Below, piece after piece: positions 11,101 through 23,298 of a DNA stretch of 64,000 nucleotides. Source of the stretch: Mortierella alpina (Eukaryota; Mortierellomycota; Mortierellomycetes; Mortierellales; Mortierellaceae). The stretch's first letter is position 1; every line of letters begins with the position of its first letter. The notes beneath the pieces are model-generated. The model had not been told where the DNA came from. It saw nothing but the letters and a program-made list of their open reading frames with translations, and did not search any database. Location: the NCBI GenBank assembly GCA_029449245.1, contig JANATF010000001.1, positions 1,426,001-1,490,000 of the forward strand, given 5' to 3'. The position numbers and the translations under genes are program-made.

Positions 11101-14100
11101 CCAAACGACGCTGAATGTAACCAGTTTCGGCAGTCTTGACAGCAGTATCAATCAAACCTATGGAGTTGTGAAAGGTGAGACGAAGAAGAGACCATAGCGA
11201 GTTAGTCACCTGTATTAGGAATGTGGAAGGTAGGAAGCCCTTGGTCGGTCATTATCACTTTACCTTCACGACCTCCCATGGCGTGGAAAAAGAACTCTTG
11301 AGGGGTCAGACCACGAAGGTACGAATTCTCGACGAAACCTCGACTCTCGGGCGAGTGATCATCCTTGGTAAAGTGAGGCAGAGTCCTGTACTTGAATCCG
11401 AACGGGATACGCTTACCCTCAACGTTCTGCTGACCCACACACGCCGTCATCTGCGAAACGTTGATGAACGATCCCTTCGATCCTGAAATGACCATCTGCT
11501 TGACGTTGTTGTCTTCCTTCAAACTTCCCTGCGCCATCTTACCGGCGTCGTCACGGGCCGTGTTCAACGCCCTGTTCACCAGCGATTCGAACGTCTCTCT
11601 CAGCGTCATACCGGGCTTGCACTCCAGTTTGTCCTGCTGCGCTTGCATAATCAGATCGTTCACGCTCAGCGTTGCGGCGTTGATAATGTCCGTGATCCTC
11701 TGGACCGTGTGTGCATCAGCAACCGTATCTCCGATACCGATACTGAATCCATAGTGCAGCAGCCAGTAGTTCACCAGCGTCTGGCATCCGTTAAAGAACA
11801 TCTTGGCCACCTCAGGCCCATGCTGGTTCATAATGACGTGGATCAGACCGCCTCCAGATGTACCGACCGTCTTTTTGCACACAATACCGCAGATCAGCTC
11901 GCCATTCTCCACAATGACCTTGGTGTCTCCAGGAGAAATGTCGCTCTTCTCGTTATCGGGATGGGTCGAGTGGAAGGTGATACAGTTGATGCCCTTGGGG
12001 ATAATCATGCTCACCATCTGCTTTCCCGTCCACAGCGGCTTGGGCTTTAGGATCGCCGGCGTCGGCAAGAATCCCTCCCACCCGGGCACCCACATCACCA
12101 GGTTCATCACCATCTCCTTGGTCAGGAAGCAGTCGCGCTTGGTGAACTTGCGGATACCGCAAAGCGTGTCCTGCACAATACCCATGACCGGCTTGTTCGA
12201 CTGCGGCGACACAATCTGGCGGGGGACCATGCAAATCTCGGTAATCTCGGCACGTGTCTCCACAGACTGGGGGACGTGCAAGTTCATCTCATCTCCATCG
12301 AAATCAGCGTTGTAGGGCGACGTGACCGAGAGATTGAGGCGGAAGGTGGAGTAGGGCATGACTCGGATCTTGTGTCCCATCATCGACATCTTGTGTAGAG
12401 ACGGCTGTCGGTTGAAGATAACAACATCTCCGTCATTGATGTGGCGCTCGACCTTCCAACCCAACTGCAGTGGTACTTCACGCTTGTTCCACCGCAAGTC
12501 AATACGCTGTCCATCGTCACGGATCACATAAACCGCACCGGGATGCTCTGTGGGGCCATTCCTGACCAGCTCCTGGAGTTTGTCAATATTGTATGGCGTG
12601 ACCAGCTCTGGGTACGTGAGCGTCCGTGCAATGCTGCGGGGGACACCAACCTCGTCAATCGACAAGTTTGGATCTCCTGTAATGACTGTACGGGCCGAGA
12701 AGTCCACACGCTTTCCCATCAAGTTTCCACGAAGACGACCCTCCTTGCCCTTCAGACGAGCACGGATCGACTTTAACTATAGTGTATAGATGATAGATGC
12801 GCAAGAGTATAACAAGAACAGATATAATGAGTACAGGTATGAGAGCAATGGTTTTTGATTTTTTCGCCGCCCCGCATTGGGCAGGTCATTGCAGCTGCAG
12901 GCACATGTCACTTACCGGTCGTCCGTTCTTGTGTGCTGCTGGGGGCTGGCCAGCAATGTCATTGTCCATATAAGTCGCAACGTGGTACTGGAGCAGCTGC
13001 TCGTGCTGCTGGATCAAATGTGCAGGTGTGCCGTCCTGTGCGCAGCGGTACACGTCCGCGTTGGTCTTGATGATTGCAAACAGCTTGTGCGTCAGATCAT
13101 CCTCTCCTGTGCTCGATCCGTCCATCTGAATACTGGGACGAACTGCCAACGGCGGAATCGGCAGCACTGTCATGATCATCCATTCGGGTCGTGCAAACTC
13201 GGGTGAGAGTCCCATAGCCTCAATGTCTGCGTCCGAAATGCGCTTCAGGATGTGGTAAGCATCGCTTGGCGTGAGTGTCCGCTTGCCCTCGGGTTGCGAG
13301 TCCTATTGATATCGGGATCGGTTGAACCAGGGTGGTTTAGCACAATGGCAAAACTTCTCGCTCTACGCTATGATCATGCACGATCCAAGCTACTCTTCTC
13401 GGCACTAGTATCCAGTCATTAAAAAGTACTTACATCGTTGGCATTAGCCTTGAAGTTGACGCTCAGTCCGAGTCCTTCCTTGCGGAAAATAGGCTGGCGA
13501 TGTCCACATCCTCCGTGGGACTTCTTCTTTGGTTGCTGGTTACCAAACTCGTCCATCTCCATAGTGTCGTCGCCCATTTCGCCATCAATGTCATCGCCAC
13601 CCTCACAGACCATCTTTGTCTTGGCCAGCTCCCACACTGCCTTCAGGCGGACCTTGGGATCTCTGATACGGCGTGCTCTGACAAATTTGCTGTTGTTCTA
13701 GTTATCACACACCAGGAGTACAAGGAGCGAGGAAAAGATATCAAGACGGTGGTCTGTTAGTGCTTCGCCACCAAAAGTCACTAGAACGCAAGCCATCTAC
13801 AGTCCGAAGGATTGCTCTCTCTCTCTCTCTTCCTCTCTCTCGCTGTCTTTTTTCCCGCCATTTCTGCCGCGTTGCTTACATCGTCCACCTTGAGTTTTGA
13901 GCAAGAGTAGCACACACACTCGAGGATCTTTTTGACCTTTGTCAGGAAACCTGTAATAGTGCGGAGCAAAATTAAAGAGGTGGATATGTCAGCCAGAGTG
14001 AATTCGTTTTTTACTTTTGTGCCAAATGGCGACCATTGAGCGCCTTCGTCTCTGTGTTTACCATTCAGATACACGGGCTTGGCCAGCTCGATGTGTCCAA

Positions 14101-14589
14101 AGTGTCCGGGGCACTCGGCCATGCCCTCGGAGCAGGTCTGGCACTTGAAGTTGCGGTTGATGGTACCCATCCTGGGATCATGCAGACCGCCGATCTTGGG
14201 TCTCTTTGTGCCCTCATCAATCAGCTCTGCGTGCTCGATCTTGGCCACTGACATGTTTTTCTATTGGTCAACAAGAGCAGGCAACACAGGTGGGTATGCC
14301 ATATTCAACTCGATCATCAAGGCAATCACGCATTGTTTTGTGCATCGTCGAACGGCATCATCAACACACTTTCTTTGCCTCAACAAGTGCCAACAGCGCG
14401 TGAAGAGAGATATGTGTGGGATGCGTGCAGACATCAAAGGAGATGCTGAGCATTGGGCACGACAACAGGTGTTCACAAGGGGATCCTAATCACTCAACGT
14501 ACAATTTCCTCTGGCGACAGAATACCAAACTGGACACAGTCGACGCGCCGCAAAGGCGCGGACGAGTACGTGAATCTGCTGCCGCTCAT
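8183..14589 (-). CDS. RPB1: RNA polymerase II largest subunit RPB1, copy A
   Basis: Catalytic largest subunit of nuclear RNA polymerase II. Exons (minus): 14589-14503, 14260-14062, 13950-13880, 13697-13434, 13302-12916, 12776-11264, 11157-8183; 1831 residues, usual for fungi. Seen: N-terminal [14 protein letters not shown]; zinc-binding [17 protein letters not shown]; active-site [12 protein letters not shown] near residue 490; trigger-loop region [19 protein letters not shown]; and a C-terminal domain of about 30 heptads, mostly YSPTSPS, with some variants (GYGATSP, YSPASPS). All exons are open with no stop. Protein differs from copy B at one visible residue: GKSTSPK here, GKSRSPK there. The 5' flank beyond 7 bases before ATG is unrelated to that of copy B, so expression may differ. 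Exon 1 was placed by match to the family N-terminus. Confidence 0.95.
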
Positions 14590-14596
14590 CGTGAGG

Positions 14597-15457
14597 TGTG
14601 GTTGGCTGAAGCCCTTAAACGCTGCGCTTTTTCAAGACAGTGGCCAACGACTGCGGTTGAGGAGCAGTGCTGAAGATAAGGTCTGTGTGGATGAGGCAAC
14701 AGGCGGATGTGCGGCACAGTAAAGTGATGCGGATGCAGAGGCGGTTCAGCCGACTAGAGGATGGCCTCTTATGCCAAGTGGTGCGTTGGCTGATGTGCAG
14801 ATCCAGACAAGAGTCGCAGTGATGTGTAGAACGAGAGGCTCCCCAATGCAGCTGCTGTTTGTTCTGGCGTCTGATTTCGTTCAGGGTCTCCAGGTGATGG
14901 CCGATGCAGCAGAAGACAAGAAACAAGCAGGCGGATCAGCAGCCTTGATTCCACAGAACTCAGATAAAAAAGAAAAGCAAAAGAACAGGAAGGAAAGACA
15001 ACGAGCAAAGAGAAGAGAAAAAAATAAGAGCAAACAATGCGGGCACGGTCGACTTTTTATAGCTGCGTCACCCCACTGCACTTGCGATCAAGCTGTACCC
15101 CGCATCGACTCCGCCTGGCACAAAAGTGACAAAACTCACTTGCAGCCCAGGACGCTGACCTCGCTTCCATCCTGGCCTCGTTCACAGACACACATCCACC
15201 GCCTCTCTCTGTGGAAGCATCATTCTCGACCGTGGCTGCTCGTGCTGAATCCGCCTCACCTCTCCATACCGTATCCCTTTGCATCCGACGCTGTCCTCCT
15301 TCGCCCTTTTGTAGTCTGTGACACGAACAAACAGGAACATCCACCCTCCCCGCCTCTTCGATTCCCCCTGCCCCTGTTAGGGTGTTACCTCTCTCGCCTG
15401 AACTACCTAACAACCTTTCTGAGCACCCGAGCCATCCCCCCGAGGATCCAAAGGCAG
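14597..15457. promoter_or_regulatory. unique spacer between divergent RPB1 copies (bidirectional 5' region)
   Basis: Single-copy 861-bp core of the palindrome, lying between the two RPB1 start codons, so it must hold both promoters or 5' UTRs. A purine-rich stretch (14940-15040, plus strand) is a pyrimidine tract for copy A. A TATA-like TTTTTATAGC lies at about 15052. The side next to copy B is C/T-rich (15320-15440), common before highly expressed fungal genes. A 265-codon open frame crosses it but has no recognisable content. Confidence 0.6.
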
Positions 15458-15464
15458 CCTCACG

Positions 15465-18400
15465 ATGAGCGGCAGCAGATTCACGTACTCGTCCGCGCCT
15501 TTGCGGCGCGTCGACTGTGTCCAGTTTGGTATTCTGTCGCCAGAGGAAATTGTACGTTGAGTGATTAGGATCCCCTTGTGAACACCTGTTGTCGTGCCCA
15601 ATGCTCAGCATCTCCTTTGATGTCTGCACGCATCCCACACATATCTCTCTTCACGCGCTGTTGGCACTTGTTGAGGCAAAGAAAGTGTGTTGATGATGCC
15701 GTTCGACGATGCACAAAACAATGCGTGATTGCCTTGATGATCGAGTTGAATATGGCATACCCACCTGTGTTGCCTGCTCTTGTTGACCAATAGAAAAACA
15801 TGTCAGTGGCCAAGATCGAGCACGCAGAGCTGATTGATGAGGGCACAAAGAGACCCAAGATCGGCGGTCTGCATGATCCCAGGATGGGTACCATCAACCG
15901 CAACTTCAAGTGCCAGACCTGCTCCGAGGGCATGGCCGAGTGCCCCGGACACTTTGGACACATCGAGCTGGCCAAGCCCGTGTATCTGAATGGTAAACAC
16001 AGAGACGAAGGCGCTCAATGGTCGCCATTTGGCACAAAAGTAAAAAACGAATTCACTCTGGCTGACATATCCACCTCTTTAATTTTGCTCCGCACTATTA
16101 CAGGTTTCCTGACAAAGGTCAAAAAGATCCTCGAGTGTGTGTGCTACTCTTGCTCAAAACTCAAGGTGGACGATGTAAGCAACGCGGCAGAAATGGCGGG
16201 AAAAAAGACAGCGAGAGAGAGGAAGAGAGAGAGAGAGAGCAATCCTTCGGACTGTAGATGGCTTGCGTTCTAGTGACTTTTGGTGGCGAAGCACTAACAG
16301 ACCACCGTCTTGATATCTTTTCCTCGCTCCTTGTACTCCTGGTGTGTGATAACTAGAACAACAGCAAATTTGTCAGAGCACGCCGTATCAGAGATCCCAA
16401 GGTCCGCCTGAAGGCAGTGTGGGAGCTGGCCAAGACAAAGATGGTCTGTGAGGGTGGCGATGACATTGATGGCGAAATGGGCGACGACACTATGGAGATG
16501 GACGAGTTTGGTAACCAGCAACCAAAGAAGAAGTCCCACGGAGGATGTGGACATCGCCAGCCTATTTTCCGCAAGGAAGGACTCGGACTGAGCGTCAACT
16601 TCAAGGCTAATGCCAACGATGTAAGTACTTTTTAATGACTGGATACTAGTGCCGAGAAGAGTAGCTTGGATCGTGCATGATCATAGCGTAGAGCGAGAAG
16701 TTTTGCCATTGTGCTAAACCACCCTGGTTCAACCGATCCCGATATCAATAGGACTCGCAACCCGAGGGCAAGCGGACACTCACGCCAAGCGATGCTTACC
16801 ACATCCTGAAGCGCATTTCGGACGCAGACATTGAGGCTATGGGACTCTCACCCGAGTTTGCACGACCCGAATGGATGATCATGACAGTGCTGCCGATTCC
16901 GCCGTTGGCAGTTCGTCCCAGTATTCAGATGGACGGATCGAGCACAGGAGAGGATGATCTGACGCACAAGCTGTTTGCAATCATCAAGACCAACGCGGAC
17001 GTGTACCGCTGCGCACAGGACGGCACACCTGCACATTTGATCCAGCAGCACGAGCAGCTGCTCCAGTACCACGTTGCGACTTATATGGACAATGACATTG
17101 CTGGCCAGCCCCCAGCAGCACACAAGAACGGACGACCGGTAAGTGACATGTGCCTGCAGCTGCAATGACCTGCCCAATGCGGGGCGGCGAAAAAATCAAA
17201 AACCATTGCTCTCATACCTGTACTCATTATATCTGTTCTTGTTATACTCTTGCGCATCTATCATCTATACACTATAGTTAAAGTCGATCCGTGCTCGTCT
17301 GAAGGGCAAGGAGGGTCGTCTTCGTGGAAACTTGATGGGAAAGCGTGTGGACTTCTCGGCCCGTACAGTCATTACAGGAGATCCAAACTTGTCGATTGAC
17401 GAGGTTGGTGTCCCCCGCAGCATTGCACGGACGCTCACGTACCCAGAGCTGGTCACGCCATACAATATTGACAAACTCCAGGAGCTGGTCAGGAATGGCC
17501 CCACAGAGCATCCCGGTGCGGTTTATGTGATCCGTGACGATGGACAGCGTATTGACTTGCGGTGGAACAAGCGTGAAGTACCACTGCAGTTGGGTTGGAA
17601 GGTCGAGCGCCACATCAATGACGGAGATGTTGTTATCTTCAACCGACAGCCGTCTCTACACAAGATGTCGATGATGGGACACAAGATCCGAGTCATGCCC
17701 TACTCCACCTTCCGCCTCAATCTCTCGGTCACGTCGCCCTACAACGCTGATTTCGATGGAGATGAGATGAACTTGCACGTCCCCCAGTCTGTGGAGACAC
17801 GTGCCGAGATTACCGAGATTTGCATGGTCCCCCGCCAGATTGTGTCGCCGCAGTCGAACAAGCCGGTCATGGGTATTGTGCAGGACACGCTTTGCGGTAT
17901 CCGCAAGTTCACCAAGCGCGACTGCTTCCTGACCAAGGAGATGGTGATGAACCTGGTGATGTGGGTGCCCGGGTGGGAGGGATTCTTGCCGACGCCGGCG
18001 ATCCTAAAGCCCAAGCCGCTGTGGACGGGAAAGCAGATGGTGAGCATGATTATCCCCAAGGGCATCAACTGTATCACCTTCCACTCGACCCATCCCGATA
18101 ACGAGAAGAGCGACATTTCTCCTGGAGACACCAAGGTCATTGTGGAGAATGGCGAGCTGATCTGCGGTATTGTGTGCAAAAAGACGGTCGGTACATCTGG
18201 AGGCGGTCTGATCCACGTCATTATGAACCAGCATGGGCCTGAGGTGGCCAAGATGTTCTTTAACGGATGCCAGACGCTGGTGAACTACTGGCTGCTGCAC
18301 TATGGATTCAGTATCGGTATCGGAGATACGGTTGCTGATGCACACACGGTCCAGAGGATCACGGACATTATCAACGCCGCAACGCTGAGCGTGAACGATC

Positions 18401-21400
18401 TGATTATGCAAGCGCAGCAGGACAAACTGGAGTGCAAGCCCGGTATGACGCTGAGAGAGACGTTCGAATCGCTGGTGAACAGGGCGTTGAACACGGCCCG
18501 TGACGACGCCGGTAAGATGGCGCAGGGAAGTTTGAAGGAAGACAACAACGTCAAGCAGATGGTCATTTCAGGATCGAAGGGATCGTTCATCAACGTTTCG
18601 CAGATGACGGCGTGTGTGGGTCAGCAGAACGTTGAGGGTAAGCGTATCCCGTTCGGATTCAAGTACAGGACTCTGCCTCACTTTACCAAGGATGATCACT
18701 CGCCCGAGAGTCGAGGTTTCGTCGAGAATTCGTACCTTCGTGGTCTGACCCCTCAAGAGTTCTTTTTCCACGCCATGGGAGGTCGTGAAGGTAAAGTGAT
18801 AATGACCGACCAAGGGCTTCCTACCTTCCACATTCCTAATACAGGTGACTAACTCGCTATGGTCTCTTCTTCGTCTCACCTTTCACAACTCCATAGGTTT
18901 GATTGATACTGCTGTCAAGACTGCCGAAACTGGTTACATTCAGCGTCGTTTGGTCAAGGCTCTGGAGGATGTGATGGTCAAGTACGACGGCACGGTGCGC
19001 AACTCGCTGGGCCATGTTATCCAGTTCTGCTACGGAGAGGATGGTATGGATGCTTGTCATGTCGAGAGACAGCGACTGGACACGGTCAAGATGTCGAACA
19101 CGATGTTTGACAAGAAGTACCATGTGGATCTGATGGACAAGAACCGCGGGTTCAAGTCTGGCGCACTGGACTACTCTGTTCTCAAGGGAATCGAGGAGGC
19201 CGATGCGGAGGCGGCCAAGCGTGGCGAGCCCGACATGCAGACGCTTCTAGAGCAAGAGTTCAAGCAGCTAGAGTCGGATCGTCATTTGCTCCGCAACTAC
19301 ATCTTCCCAGAGGGCGACGATGGCTGGCCCATGCCGACCAACATCCAGCGCTACATCTGGAACTCGAAGCAAATGTTCCACGTTGACCACAAGCGACCTA
19401 GTGATCTCGATCCGCGTCACATCTTGCAGAGTGTCAAGAACTTGGAGAAGCAGCTGATTGTTGTGCGCGGCACGGATCGCATCAGTATGGAGGCACAGGA
19501 CAACGCCACGCTGCTGTTCCGCATGCTGGTGCGGTCGACGCTGGCAGTGCGCAGGGTGATTGAGGAGTTCCACCTGACGCGCGAGGCGTTTGACTGGGTT
19601 GTGGGTGAGATTGGATCGCGGTTCGCACATGCGATGGTCAACCCAGGCGAGATGGTTGGAACGGTTGCGGCGCAGTCGATTGGAGAGCCCGCGACGCAGA
19701 TGACGCTGAATACGTTCCATTATGCAGGAGTGTCGTCCAAGAACGTGACGCTGGGAGTGCCGCGTCTGAAGGAAATTATCAACGTGGCGACCAACATCAA
19801 GACGCCGTCGCTGAATGTGTACCTGAGCCAGGACTGTGCACACAACATGGAGCGTGCCAAGCAGGTCCAGGTTGCGCTAGAGTACACCAACCTGCGCAAG
19901 GTCACGTCTGCGACCGAGATTCACTACGATCCAGACCCAGAGAACACCAACATTGAGGAGGATCAGGACTTTGTGTCGGCATACTATGCCATGCCAGACG
20001 ACGACCTGAACCTGGCGCGCACGTCGCCTTGGTTGCTTCGTATTGAGCTGAACCGCAAGATGATGCTGGACAAGAAGCTGACGATGGCGGATGTGTCCAA
20101 CAAGATCTCGGAGGACTTCCAGCGCGACCTGATGTGCATCTGCTCTGATGACAATGCCGAGAAGCTGATCATCCGCTGCCGCATTATCAGCGAAGAGGGA
20201 GGAGACAAGCAAGGAGAGGTGCAGGAGGAGGAGGATGTGTTCCTGAAGAAGATTGAGAGCAGCTTGCTGAGCTCGATTGGACTGCGCGGTATCAAGAACA
20301 TTGCGCGTGTGTACATGGTGGAGAAGAAGAGGATCTTTATCCAAGCGGACGGCACATTTGCGACTCAGGAGCAGTGGCATCTGGAAACGTCGGGATCGAA
20401 CCTGAAGGCGGTCATGTGCGAGGAGGATGTGGATGCCACACGCACGTATTCGAACAACTGTGGAGAGGTGATGTCTGTGCTCGGTATCGAGGCGGCTCGC
20501 CAGGCGCTGCTGAAGGAGTTGCGTGGAGTCATTGAGTTTGATGGTTCCTATGTCAACTACCGGCACTTGTCGCTGCTGTGTGATGTGATGACGCATCGCG
20601 GCCATCTGATGGCTATTACGCGCCACGGTATCAACCGAGCCGAGACAGGAGCGTTGATGCGGTGCTCGTTCGAGGAGACGGTGGAGATTCTGATGGAGGC
20701 AGCTGCTGTTGGAGAGCTGGATGACTGCAAGGGAGTTGCTGAGAATATCATGCTGGGTCAGCTGGCGCCGCTGGGAACGGGCGAGTTTGACCTGATGCTG
20801 GACGAGAAGATGCTGAGCACAGTGGTGGAGGGTCCTCGACCGGGAATGATGGGAATGGGAGCGGGCATGGGTATGGGCATGGGTGGCGACACTATGGCGT
20901 CGCAGATGACACCGTACGATGGCCGATCGCCGCAGTATGTGGACTTTTCGCACCCTGGATCGCCTATGGATGCGGTGTTCTCGCCGATGGGCAACTCTGG
21001 CGCGAGCTCGCCGCTGGGAGCCGGCACATGGGATGCAGCCAGTCCATATGGCGCGACCAGTCCTGGATACTCGCCATCGTCGCCAGGGTACTCTCCCAGC
21101 TCACCGATGTATGCGACCAGCCCTGGATACAGCCCGACGTCGCCGTCGTACTCGCCCACGTCGCCCAACTACTCGCCGACGTCGCCGTCATACTCACCCA
21201 CATCGCCCTCGTACTCGCCCACGTCACCGTCGTACTCGCCCACTTCGCCGTCGTATTCACCCACGTCGCCGTCGTACTCGCCTACGAGCCCAAGCTACTC
21301 GCCCACATCGCCCTCGTACTCTCCCACGAGCCCGAGCTACTCGCCGACGAGTCATGGCTATGGTGCGACCTCGCCGGCGTACTCTCCCACGTCGCCATCG

Positions 21401-21871
21401 TACTCGCCCACGTCGCCATCGTATTCACCTACGAGCCCAAGCTACTCGCCGACGTCTCCGTCGTACTCGCCTACGTCGCCTTCGTACTCGCCCACGTCTC
21501 CATCGTACTCTCCCACATCACCCTCGTACTCGCCTACGTCGCCATCGTACTCGCCTACGTCACCCTCGTATTCGCCTACGAGCCCGAGCTACTCTCCCAC
21601 GTCTCCGTCGTACTCGCCAGCGAGCCCAAGCTACTCGCCAACGAGTCCCAGCTACTCTCCAGCCAGTCCCAGCTACTCTCCCAGCTACTCGTCCAACGCG
21701 ACGCCGTCGTTCTCGCCGCTCTATGGCGCAGGAGGAGCAGCCGGAGGAGCAGCCACACCTGGCCGACCTGCATATGGAGCTGGTAGCAACGGATCATCGA
21801 CACCTCGCCAGGGAGCACCTGGACAGGGAAAGTCGAGGAGTCCCAAGTACTCGGACGATGAAGAAGAGTAG
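15465..21871 (+). CDS. RPB1: RNA polymerase II largest subunit RPB1, copy B
   Basis: Second complete RPB1. Exons: 15465-15551, 15794-15992, 16104-16174, 16357-16620, 16752-17138, 17278-18790, 18897-21871; 1831 residues, stop TAG at 21869-21871. Same domains as copy A, ending in a heptad CTD (about residues 1560-1790) and an acidic tail SDDEEE. Intron 2 (15993-16103, 111 bp) is a stop-free multiple of three; removing it restores [14 protein letters not shown] as in the family. The last intron (18791-18896) restores [13 protein letters not shown]. The flank 15320-15464 is C/T-rich and resembles a housekeeping promoter, so I lean to this being the ancestral locus and copy A the derivative; this is inference only. 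Confidence 0.95.
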
Positions 21872-22099
21872 AGCATGGAACAGAGCAGAGCAGAGAAGAC
21901 GGACGAGACGAAAGACCGGGCTGAAGTGAGGATGCGTATAGAGCGGACGACGAGGAGGAACATGAGAGTTGTTTGCAGTGAGTAGCTAGCAGGCCTGAAC
22001 ACAGACCGTGCTTGATTTGCCGGCGCCGTATCATTTCTCTCTTTTTCTGCGCGCGCGCGGGCACAATATTATTTTGTAAAATATAAACCAAAAAAATGA

Positions 22100-22105
22100 A
22101 ATAAA
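22100..22105 (+). terminator. AATAAA polyadenylation signal of RPB1 copy B
   Basis: AATAAA about 230 bp after the stop codon, inside a conserved AT-rich stretch that is mirrored downstream of copy A. Confidence 0.4.
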
Positions 22106-23203
22106 AGAGCTCATGAATGCAACATTGCTAGAGGCATAGAAGAATGTGCCTGCAAGGGCATCCAGGGCGACAGCGACTGGCGTTGGAAGGGCATCGTTGA
22201 GAGAAGGACCTGGAGCAGCTGTACTCTTCGATCCAGGGTGCGTGCTGGGCTCCTTGACTGGAATTGCACAACAATGCTTGACCAACGTCAGTGCCCATTT
22301 CTGATCGTCCAACGGCTTCAACGCTTGCTTCAACTCGCGATAGTGGCATTTGGGGAACAATTGACCAAAAGATGTATTAATAGTCCCAGATTTAGCCTAT
22401 GCTGCAGAGAAAGTGTTTTCACTTGCGCACCATTCATCTGTGCATTTCGGCAAAGTAAATAGTCGTACGTGCGAACCATGACGATGTTACCGCTTCATAT
22501 CACTGGATACATTCCACAGCACCGTTCAAGAGCTCTCCTTGTTGGCTGGTTCGCAACGGTCTGCTACTGGAATGCTCGCGTCGAAGCCTGCATGGATCTA
22601 CTCCAGGCGCTTGCTTGTAGACATGAACGACGAGAAAAAAAGGCGCAGATCGTGAGTTTATGTTCTGTGGTATTTTCTGACAAAGTATTGCTCTTGCTGT
22701 TATAAATGCCCTGTGTTCCGAGCATGGGTCACTGGCAGCGCAATGGCTTGAGGAGATTGGGCATAGCTTCAAGCGCCCGTACGGCAGAAAAGTTTTACTA
22801 GACTGAACAATGACGGCCCATCTCCCCTGGACTAGCAGGCCAAGTTTGTCGTTCAGTGAGGGCTCGTTATAGTACTACCTTGCATTCGTACTTGAGCTGT
22901 CGACCTAAAAATCCACCTTTAAAAGGATCGAAGTAGAATGTTTAAATTGAAACGCTGTATTGGTAGAGAATAGGCATGAAACAGTCCTCAGGCCGACCTG
23001 CGACCATACTAGCCACTGTTTGCTACAGCGCAGGCCGTAAATTTAGAATTATCTCTCGCGACTCTTTCTGAGGATCCATGTCGCGATACCTTGGTGGTCC
23101 GTGAACATTTTGTTAGTGATTTGTGGCGTAACTATTTTATAGCGATACGCGCCTCTATCTATTCTCAACAGTCGAGGTTTACTAAGGTGACCTACCAAAG
23201 CAA
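22106..23203. other. intergenic; diverged outer part of right palindrome arm
   Basis: No gene seen. Up to about 22570 it aligns well, inverted, with 7480-7950; beyond that the match is patchy. It leads into the promoter of protease copy 3. Confidence 0.55.
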
Positions 23204-23213
23204 TATATAAAGG
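23204..23213 (+). promoter_or_regulatory. TATA box of protease copy 3
   Basis: TATATAAAGG about 90 bp upstream of the ATG at 23299; best-preserved of the three paralogous promoters. Confidence 0.6.
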
Positions 23214-23298
23214 CAGGTGTAACTCTTTGGCCCTCCTCATCTCATGAGCCATTCTCTTCTCAGACCTTGTCTACCACTGCCACTTCAATCCTTCGACA

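Larger units (their letters stand above)
7410..14596. repeat. left arm of RPB1 palindrome
   Basis: Inverted repeat partner of 15458-22644; mirror coordinates sum to 30054 (axis about 15027). No difference was seen between the arms from about 9090 to 14596, scattered substitutions occur from about 7860 to 9090, and more substitutions plus indels lie further out. The inner edge is sharp: identity stops 7 bases before the RPB1 start codon. Weaker homology continues outward through the protease genes. Confidence 0.9.
15458..22644. repeat. right arm of RPB1 palindrome
   Basis: Inverted partner of 7410-14596. The inner boundary is exactly at CCTCACG before the ATG at 15465. The outer limit is approximate, because similarity decays into indel-rich sequence near 22560-22640 (shared GCCTGGAGTAG at both outer ends). 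Confidence 0.9.

Noticed and set aside
14771-15568. 265-residue open frame across the RPB1 spacer
   Set aside because: Runs into RPB1 exon 1 in another frame and has no recognisable content; composition follows purine- and C/T-rich tracts.
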